DNA of 64,000 bases from contig JAWNZC010000219.1 in NCBI GenBank assembly GCA_035771165.1, forward strand, positions 1-64,000, in the 5' to 3' direction. A program made the position numbers and the translations under genes. Every line of letters begins with the position of its first letter. The first letter of the stretch is position 1. Below the pieces are notes generated by a model. It was not told where the DNA came from. It saw nothing but the letters and a program-made list of their open reading frames with translations, and searched no databases. Source of the stretch: Paragorgia papillata (taxonomy: Eukaryota; Cnidaria; Anthozoa; Scleralcyonacea; Coralliidae). Below, in pieces: positions 57,900-64,000 of the stretch.

Positions 57900-58410
57900 A
57901 TTTAGGTGTGTCTGCAGCTTGTCCCCAGGCATGTATACCATAAGCCAATGCGTGGGACGAAGAGCACGCTTCTGTAAGATAGAGATCTTATTGAGGTGTG
58001 TCTGTGCAGCTTGTCCCCAGGCATGTATACCATAAGCCAATGCATGGGACGAAGAGCAAGCAACTGTAAGATAGAGATCTTATTTAGGTGTGTCTGTGCA
58101 GCTTGTCCCCAGGCATGTATACCATAAGCCAATGCATGGGATGAAGAGCACACTTCTGTAAGATAGAGATCTTATTTAGGTGTGTCTGTGCAGCTTCTCC
58201 CCAGGCATGTATACCATAAGCCAATGCGTGAGATGAAGAGCACGCTTCTGTAAGATAGAGATCTTATTTAGGTGTGTCTGCGCAGCTTGTCCCAAGGCAT
58301 GTATACCATAAGCCAATGCATGAGATGAAGAGCAAGCTTCTGTAAGATAGAGATCTTATTTAGGTGGGTCTGTGCAGCTTGTCCCAGGCATGTATACCAT
58401 AAGCCAAATA
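57900..58410 (-). repeat. 92-bp tandem array derived from LINE coding sequence
   Basis: About six units of AGATAGAGATCTTATTTAGG, TGTGTCTGTGCAGCTTGTCC, CCAGGCATGTATACC and ATAAGCCAATGCATG. On the minus strand each encodes the LINE peptide YGIHAWGQAAQTHLNKISIL or its frame-shifted version, because 92 is not a multiple of three. The expansion happened after the LINE died. Confidence 0.88.
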
Positions 58411-58873
58411 TGGAAAAATCAAGGACCTATAAATATTTAGTAAACCGCTCATTGGAACAAAATGCCGAAGTCTGGCAACGATGCCAATTGTTTTACTAAT
58501 TTTGGATGCGACATGAGAAATGTGGTATTTCCATGTTAGGTTTTAATCAATTAGAACTCCTAAATATTTAACATAGTCTTTACATTCCAAAGAGGTAGAC
58601 AAGTTTGCATGATGATCGAAAAATTTTAAGTTTATCTGATAGTTAAGCTTTTTTCCGTATGGATGAAATATAATAAAATTAGATTTTTTGATGTTGAGCG
58701 ACATTTTGTTTGCTGTTTTTTTACCGCCCTCTTGTTAAGACTGTGTTAGGAATATATTAGTTAAATTGGCCATTGCTCACAGCTTGGGGTTTCAAATAAA
58801 CTAACAAACTAATTGTAATCATCTTGATTGCATAGAATTCAGTAATCCCAAGCAACGTCGACTAACTGACGAG

Positions 58874-59075
58874 ATGGCCAACAACTATATCGAGTCAAAC
58901 TTAGTGGCCAGGCCATTCCGAGGATCTAAAAGACGTGGAATACAACCTGACAAGCTTTGCGTGGGATTGTTTCTTTTTGATCCAGAGAGGAATATTACGA
59001 GAATTAACAGAGACACGTGTTGTGAGAAGGAAAGTGAAAGATTGAGAAGTCTTGGTTATGGTGCCCCTCCTTCAG
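58874..59075 (+). CDS. Glutamine-rich protein gene, exon 1
   Basis: Starts at an ATG in good Kozak context (GACGAGATGG) and runs 67 codons plus one base to the donor TTCAG|GTAAT, leaving a phase-1 intron. It encodes MANNYIESNLVARPFRGSKR, RGIQPDKLCVGLFLFDPERN and a cysteine pair (DTCCEKESERL). There is no signal peptide; the stretch LCVGLFLF is short and followed by charged residues, so it is probably cytosolic or nuclear. The family is not recognised with confidence. Its style recalls N-terminal regions of multi-gene cnidarian proteins annotated near HECT-type ubiquitin ligases, but that is weak inference. An earlier 5' UTR exon is possible because an acceptor-like GAATTCAG lies at ~58836. 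Confidence 0.75.
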
Positions 59076-59127
59076 GTAATTAATGCACAAACAGACTGAC
59101 AGATGAACAACAGGCAGATGAACGAAT

Positions 59128-59310
59128 ATATATATATATATATGGTACATAGAAATATATATAATAAATAATATAATATATATAATAAATAAAATAAATA
59201 TATATAATATATATATATGGTATATATATATTTGGTATATAGAATATATCTATATATATATTTAGTATATAGAATTTATATATATATATATCTATATATA
59301 TAATTAATAA
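59128..59310. repeat. AT-rich (TATA)n tract in intron 1
   Basis: Interrupted TA dinucleotide array with GGTATATA words. Confidence 0.9.
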
Positions 59311-59568
59311 TTCATGAGGAAAACACGAAGAAAATCCATGTTTAATGAGGGTCTATATTATGTGATATAGATTCCTCTTGATTTACATAAATTTTAGCTT
59401 TGATTTTCTCGACTTAGACAACGTTTTTTAGAAAAATTACTACGCCAATGAACTTCCCAAATAGATCCTTTTAGAAGTAATCAGTTACAGAATTCGTGTC
59501 CGTTCTGTATCGGTCTTCGCCTCGTGTCTGTATACCCCGATACAGAACGGTCACTCATTCAATTCGCT

Positions 59569-59604
59569 GATAGTCAACGAGGAGGCGAAGCCGAGTTGAC
59601 TATC
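59569..59604. other. Terminal hairpin H1
   Basis: GATAGTCAAC and GTTGACTATC enclose GAGGAGGCGAAGCCGA, itself a small AGGC/GCC hairpin. It resembles the hairpins at 60866 and 61025, which share the GATAGTCA..TGACTATC frame but have different inner sequence. Confidence 0.7.
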
Positions 59605-59619
59605 TGCTCGTAGAAAACG

Positions 59620-60110
59620 AGGGTGAGTTGTTTAATTGTTTTAGTATCAACCATAAACAACTTTTCTTTAACGTAAATAAGTTTTAAAAAGCATTGTTCC
59701 AAATTTTCAGATAGTTTTACCTTTTTGTTTGCAGAAGTCTCCCCATTCAAAATGTAGAGTAGCTCGATGGCACATGATAAACAATCGCTCACAAAACACG
59801 AGATTGTAATTACTTTGCTTCAAATTTGGTGTAGATATACTCCATAGGCATAAGCGAATTCATTTTCTTATTTGAAAATGTCAAACTGAACAATTTTCCA
59901 TCACTTTCGGGTCAATGTTTTCATGATTTAGCGGACGTCTTGCGGACGCCATGTTTGGCCTAGTTTCCAGGTTTTGCTTGTGTGTATATGTCGTGGTTTC
60001 TGATTGGACAGGATAGGAATATTTCAGTTATAAGAAGGTTTGTCATTGGATAACGCTACTAGTGGTCTATCACCAATAGACCACTGGTAGCTCAGCCAAT
60101 CAGAATACCG
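59620..60110 (-). repeat. Interspersed repeat R3, copy 2 (empty site for the Tigger-like insertion)
   Basis: Contains the R3 blocks without interruption. GATTGTAATTACTTTGC at 59803-59819 is the undivided target of the element at 35101-35966. Read on the minus strand, its frame SDCLSCAIELLYILNGETSA is also preserved in copy 3 with changes, which could be a transposase remnant. Confidence 0.8.
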
Positions 60111-60865
60111 AGCCGCGAAGCGGCGAGGTAAATACACCGATAGTCACCGAGACTGAGGTGACTAATTGTTTTAGTATAATTTCAGAGGTTGATAAAAAAC
60201 CAATAACGTTGAAACAAAAACTTTTAAACAACTGCTATCATTTTAACAGTGGTGATTCTGTTTATTCACAGACGATGTTAGCAAGCCACAGTCTTTGTCA
60301 GTAAATAATTTCAAAAAAAGAGTTAACAACATCCTACTTTGGAATTGAACTTGTACATACATTCAACTATATGCTAAAAAGACTTTTATTCTGGTGTTTT
60401 GGATCCTGTGTTACGGCTTTTTTGCACTTAATTCATGTTCAATATGTTCTTCACTCATGAAGAATTTTTCGAAAACTTCGCTACGACCAAAACCTAGCCA
60501 AAACATACAAAAAATACAAAGAATTATAGAAAATAAACTTCCTTACCTTTATAAAGTTTTGTTTTTACGATATTTGATATGTACAACATCTCAGTGATAA
60601 ATGTTTTCAGTATTATGCTCTTTTGCTTGTCTCAAAAACTACAGACCACTAAGAGCTGATGTACAAGTTCAATTCCAAAGTAGGATGTTAACTCTTTTTT
60701 TGAAATTATTTACTGACAAAGACTGTGGCTTGCTAGCATCGTCTGTGAATAAACAGAATCACCACTGTTAAAATGAAAGCAGTTGTTTAAAAGTTTTTGT
60801 TTCAACGTTATTGGCTTTTTATCAACCTCTGAAATTATACTAAAACAATTAGTCACCTCAGTCTC

Positions 60866-60928
60866 GGTGACTATCGGTGTATTTACCTCGCCGCTTCGCG
60901 GCTCGGTAAATATTCACCGATAGTCACC
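60866..60928. other. Terminal hairpin H2
   Basis: GGTGACTATCGGTGTATTTA pairs with TAAATATTCACCGATAGTCACC-type sequence around a CCGCTTCGCGG mini-hairpin, about 27 pairs in 63 bp. Confidence 0.85.
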
Positions 60929-61024
60929 TCGACTTCGGTGACTAATTGTTAATTAGTATAATTTCATAGTGGAAAAGAGGCTTTCCAGCTTTCTGATTGG
61001 TCCGCTCAGCGGTGAATCTGAGGT

Positions 61025-61052
61025 GATAGTCACCGCCTAGCGCGGTGACTAT
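61025..61052. other. Terminal hairpin H3
   Basis: GATAGTCACCGC and GCGGTGACTAT are inverted around a short CTAGC spacer. Confidence 0.7.
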
Positions 61053-61794
61053 TGCATCACAAGAAATTGTTCTTCAAAAGTAGTTTTGGAAAAGAGACTG
61101 GTACTTATTCAACACTGCACTGACTTTACTCTTTCAGTCTCCCCCTCGGAGTTCTCATTTTGAAGTATGAGATTTTAGAATTTGTTGGTCCATTGAACTG
61201 TTGATTATTTTTTTTCAAAATGGGGTCTGTAGTTTTTGAGACAAACAAAAGAGCATAATACTGAAAACATTTATCACTGAGATGTTTGTACATATCAAAT
61301 ATCGTGAAAACAAAACTTTATAAAGGTAAGGGAGTATATTTTCTATAATTTTTCGTATTTTTTATATGTTTTGGCTAGGTTTTGGTCGTAGCGATGTGGC
61401 GAAAACTTCGTCATGAGTGAAGAACATAAGATTGAACATGAATTAAGTGCAAAAAAGCCATAACACAGGATCCAAAACACCAGAATAAAAGTCTTTTTAG
61501 CATATATTTGAATGTATGTACAAGTTCATTTCCAAAGTAGGATGTTGTTTACTCTTTTTTTGAAATTATTTACTGACAAAGACTGTGGCTTGCTAACATC
61601 GTCTGTGAATAAACAGAATCACCACTGTTAAAATGAAAGCAGTTGTTTAAAAGTTTTTGTTTCAACGTGATTGGTTTTTTTATCAACCTCTGAAATTATA
61701 CTAAAACAATTAGTCACCTCAGTCTTGGTGACTATCGGTGTATTTACCGATAGTCACCTCGACTTCGGTGACTAATTGTTAATTAGTATCAACC

Positions 61795-62345
61795 AACTCG
61801 TGGTCTATTACAAATCCGGCTTTCTGATTGGCTGAGCTACCATGGTCTATTGCAATCTATTGGTGATAGACCATAGTAGCGTTATCCAATGATAAACCTT
61901 CCTATAGCTGGAATGCTCTATTCTGACCAATCAGAAGCCACGGCATATTCACGCCGCAAGCAAAACCTGGAAACTAGGCTAAAAAATCAAACATGGCGTC
62001 TGCTAAAATTTTTGTACGAGTGAAGAAAACATTGGGTCGAAAGTAATGGAAATATATTCAGTTTGACATTTTCGAATAAGAAAATGAATTCGCTTATGCC
62101 TATGGAGTATATCTACACCAAATTTGAAGCAAAGTAGTTACAATCTTGTGTTTTGTGAGCGATTGTTTACCATACGCCATCGAACTGCTCTGCATTTTGT
62201 ATGGGGAGACTTCTGCAAACAAAAAGGTAAAACTATCTGAACATTTAGAACAATGTTTGATAAGACTTCTTTACGTTAAAGAAAAGTTGTTTATGGTTGA
62301 TACTAAAACAATTAGACAACTACTCATCCTCGTTATCAGCTCATA
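61795..62345 (+). repeat. Interspersed repeat R3, copy 3 (inverted relative to copies 1 and 2)
   Basis: Shares CTATGGAGTATATCTACACC, CTTCTGCAAACAAAAAGGTA and GGTTGATACTAAAACAATTA with copy 2 in reverse orientation. Copies 2 and 3 flank the giant inverted-repeat complex symmetrically. Confidence 0.8.
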
Positions 62346-62364
62346 GAAAACTCGGCCTCGTTGA

Positions 62365-62413
62365 CTAATTGTTAATATATAGTATATATAGTATATATAG
62401 TATATAGTATATA

Positions 62414-62482
<69 letters not shown>
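62365..62482. repeat. (TA)n and TATAG microsatellite
   Basis: TATATAGTATATAGT words pass into pure TA, about 80 bp before exon 2. Confidence 0.95.
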
Positions 62483-62486
<4 letters not shown>

Positions 62487-62556
62487 TGTGTGTGTATAGG
62501 TCAGTAGTTTTAATTAGTAGTTTAACTGATTAATTTGTTCCATTGTGTGTTTTTAG

Positions 62557-62792
62557 ATTTTCTCAACAAAGATAACAAAGTCCAATTTCCTTTTTCAATG
62601 ACAACCGAAGAGTTTAAGGACAAACTTGTGGAAATCTATCCCAAGCTAAACAATGTTGAATATTTGTTGATGAAAGCAGATAAAAGTAATAAGCTTGAGC
62701 GCTTAAACCTTCATACATCTTTTTACAATCCCGAAGAAATTTATTACAGCAACTTGGGTAGAGGAAAACTTTATATTCGATGGTTAGAAGAG
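62557..62792 (+). CDS. Glutamine-rich protein gene, exon 2
   Basis: The acceptor TGTGTTTTTAG and donor GAAGAG|GTAATG bound a 236-bp exon. One base carried from exon 1 plus 236 gives exactly 79 codons with no stop. It encodes DFLNKDNKVQFPFSMTTEEF, KDKLVEIYPKLNNVEYLLMK and GRGKLYIRWLEE. This is a compact, charged, mixed alpha/beta-looking segment of ~79 residues ending in a YIRxLEE strand, perhaps a ubiquitin-like or protein-interaction fold, but I cannot prove this. Exon 2 read alone continues only five codons past the donor before a stop, which supports splicing there. Intron 1 (3.5 kb) is filled with repeat R3 copies and palindromes. Confidence 0.8.
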
Positions 62793-62937
62793 GTAATGTT
62801 TTTAAAATAATATTCGATTGGTCGATTTATACGATTTTCGTCAGCCATTTTGTTTACAAAAGCTACAACGAAAGAAAACTGCAAAAAATTATAACCTAAG
62901 AACTAAATCACATACGAGTTGGATGATCACCAAATGC

Positions 62938-63108
62938 CAGTCATTGATATAGAGCACCCACAGTCCAGTTATATATAGGTCAGTGATCACTCTCTTTCAG
63001 TCATTGATATAGAGCACCCACAGTCCAGTTATATATAGGTCAGTGATCACTCTCTTTTAGTTATTGATATAGGGCACGCCACAGTCTAGTTATATATAGG
63101 TCAGTGGT
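62938..63108 (-). repeat. 60-bp minisatellite unit, 2.8 inverted copies in intron 2
   Basis: CAGTCATTGATATAGAGCAC, CCACAGTCCAGTTATATATA and GGTCAGTGATCACTCTCTTT form the reverse complement of the 28658-29643 unit. The last copy is more diverged. It ends 40 bp before the exon 3 acceptor. Confidence 0.95.
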
Positions 63109-63147
63109 GACAACTTGTCTAAGAGACAATGCTTTCTTCACTTATAG

Positions 63148-64000
63148 CATTCCCAAATGACAAGCGAAGGCCCTCTGGCCAAGAGACCACGTAAATCGAC
63201 TACGTCAGAGAGCCAATCAAGTGATCCTGCTCGCCCGGTTTATCGAATGATTCGCCCCAGACTGGCAACTTCGCAATCAACAACTGTTTCTACTGCTCCC
63301 CCTATTGCGGCAAGCGTTTTGTCAACACCGACCAATATTGCTCCCGGCTTAAATAGCTGTCAACCTGAAGCAGGATGCACTACCCTAACAGCGCCATCAG
63401 TGTGTACTTCAGGAGTGCAGCTTTCAATACCAACTGATCAAAGTGGGAATGTTACAACGACATCGGTGCCTCTGAGTAGCAGTTCGCAAAATAACAGTAA
63501 TGTCGGTACCTCGCTGACTAATTATCTTGTTTCACAGCAAGCACAGCAACAGCAATTGCTACAGCTACTGCAACAGTTGCTGCAACAGCAACCACAACAG
63601 TTGCTGCAGGAGCAGCAACACCAGCAGCAGCAAGAACCGATACAGCCACAGCTACTGCCATACCAGCAGCTACAGCAGCAGCAGCAACAACCACAACAGT
63701 TACTGCTGCAGCAGCAACACCAGCAGCAACCTCGACAGTTAGCGCAGCAGCAACCTCAACAGTTACCGCAGCAGCAGCACCACCACCAAGAACCGTTACA
63801 ACCACAGCTGTCATACCAGCAGCTACTGCAGCAACAAACACAACAGTTACCCCTACAGCTACGGCAATTACAACCTCAACAGCAACAAAACCACCACCAG
63901 CAACAACCCTTACACCAACAGCAAGAGCAAATACCCGATCGTCTAATAGTTTCACTCCGACAGCCTACTCAATATTCAGCTCAGCCTCAGTCGTGCATTG
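63148..64000 (+). CDS. Glutamine-rich protein gene, exon 3 (runs off the window)
   Basis: After acceptor CTTATAG the phase-0 frame stays open for 284 codons to the window edge. It begins HSQMTSEGPLAKRPRKSTTS, with AKRPRK a classic basic nuclear-localisation-like motif. A Ser/Thr-rich linker of about 110 residues follows, then about 140 residues dominated by Gln (QQQQLLQLLQQ, QQLLQEQQHQQQQ, PQQLPQQQHHHQEP) with Leu and His. Gln codons mix CAG and CAA, unlike a simple triplet expansion, so the Gln-rich character is probably selected. Such domains occur in transcriptional co-regulators. The opposite-strand Ala/Val-rich frame at 63518-63955 is a shadow. The 3' end lies beyond the window. Confidence 0.8.

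Larger units (their letters stand above)
56697..58720 (-). pseudogene. LINE reverse-transcriptase pseudogene (CR1/L2-like), with nested insertions
   Basis: The minus strand reads, in order, FIIFHPYGKKLNYQI, KYLGVLID, a stop, NLTWKYHISHVASKISK, YGIHAWGQAAQTHLNKISIL, SSSIGLKGIGNK and, after the 56894-57658 insertion, NSFSRIGVNMWNSVPAELRK. KYLGVLID..L.W..HI is the conserved thumb region after the RT palm. AYGIHAWG and WNSVPAELR are typical of CR1/Jockey-clade C-termini. At least one in-frame stop is present, and a 92-bp coding segment has been amplified about six times (57900-58410). Its 5' part is missing. It ends about 150 bp before the start of the glutamine-rich gene on the opposite strand. 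Confidence 0.85.
60118..61750. mobile_element. Giant inverted-repeat complex in intron 1
   Basis: The arm 60118-60648 is the reverse complement of 61226-61735, including GACGATGTTAGCAAGCCACA, TTATTCTGGTGTTTTGGATC and CAAAACCTAGCCAAAACATA. A third, partial inverted copy of the first 260 bp lies at 60660-60890. All copies end at GTGACTATCGGTGTATTTACC words. The structure looks like two or three members of one element family inserted head-to-head. It has no coding capacity. Confidence 0.8.

Noticed and set aside
63518..63955. 145-codon Ala/Val-rich minus-strand frame
   Set aside because: Antisense shadow of the CAG/CAA-rich exon 3.

Overview
The window is eukaryotic nuclear DNA. It has spliced exons with GT/AG boundaries, non-LTR retrotransposon debris, many DNA-transposon derivatives with terminal inverted repeats (TIRs), and megasatellite and minisatellite arrays. 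The repeat mixture and the gene fragments (a CELF-like RNA-binding protein exon, a RecQ-like helicase exon, a glutamine-rich nuclear-type protein) suggest a marine invertebrate, perhaps an anthozoan cnidarian. The species cannot be fixed from the sequence alone. Protein-coding content is very low, and most open frames here are by-products of tandem repeats.

Layout. 1-17.67 kb is one satellite territory built from two monomer types. It has a ~787-bp higher-order repeat on the left, a ~1.6-kb one in the middle, a deletion-riddled decayed zone on the right, and an inverted monomer at its right edge. It abuts a 20-bp minisatellite (17.76-18.99 kb). 19-21.6 kb is AT-rich, with a long hairpin and one interspersed repeat. 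21.6-28.1 kb is a nest of foldback and TIR elements (Harbinger-like, TA-flanked, hAT-like, and one with 9-bp duplications) enclosing one plausible small reading frame. 28.66-29.64 kb and 29.99-30.90 kb are two unrelated minisatellites of 60 and 61 bp. 31.1-39.5 kb holds three minus-strand exons or exon fragments: RecQ-like, CELF-like RRM3, and a proline-rich exon. They lie among a 1.3-kb tetranucleotide array, an 87-bp tRNA-like tandem array, a Tigger/pogo derivative and several MITEs. 39.6-48.2 kb carries a second inverted Tigger derivative, two more helicase scraps, a strong 110-nt hairpin, a LINE fragment, and a pure (TTA)n tract of about 105 units. 48.5-58.7 kb holds further MITEs, a hAT-like element, a 2.6-kb TIR element containing a TTAA palindrome, and a LINE reverse-transcriptase pseudogene with nested insertions and an internally amplified 92-bp coding segment.

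The best gene is at the right end on the plus strand. Three exons (58874-59075, 62557-62792, 63148 to beyond the window end) join in perfect phase. They encode a charged N-terminal region followed by a basic nuclear-localisation-like stretch and a long glutamine-rich domain. Introns 1 and 2 are full of the same transposon and minisatellite families seen elsewhere in the window.

Several insertions can be read exactly because an uninterrupted paralogous copy lies elsewhere in the same window. These give target-site duplications (TA, TAA) without any database. No rRNA, CRISPR or bacterial-type operon is present.
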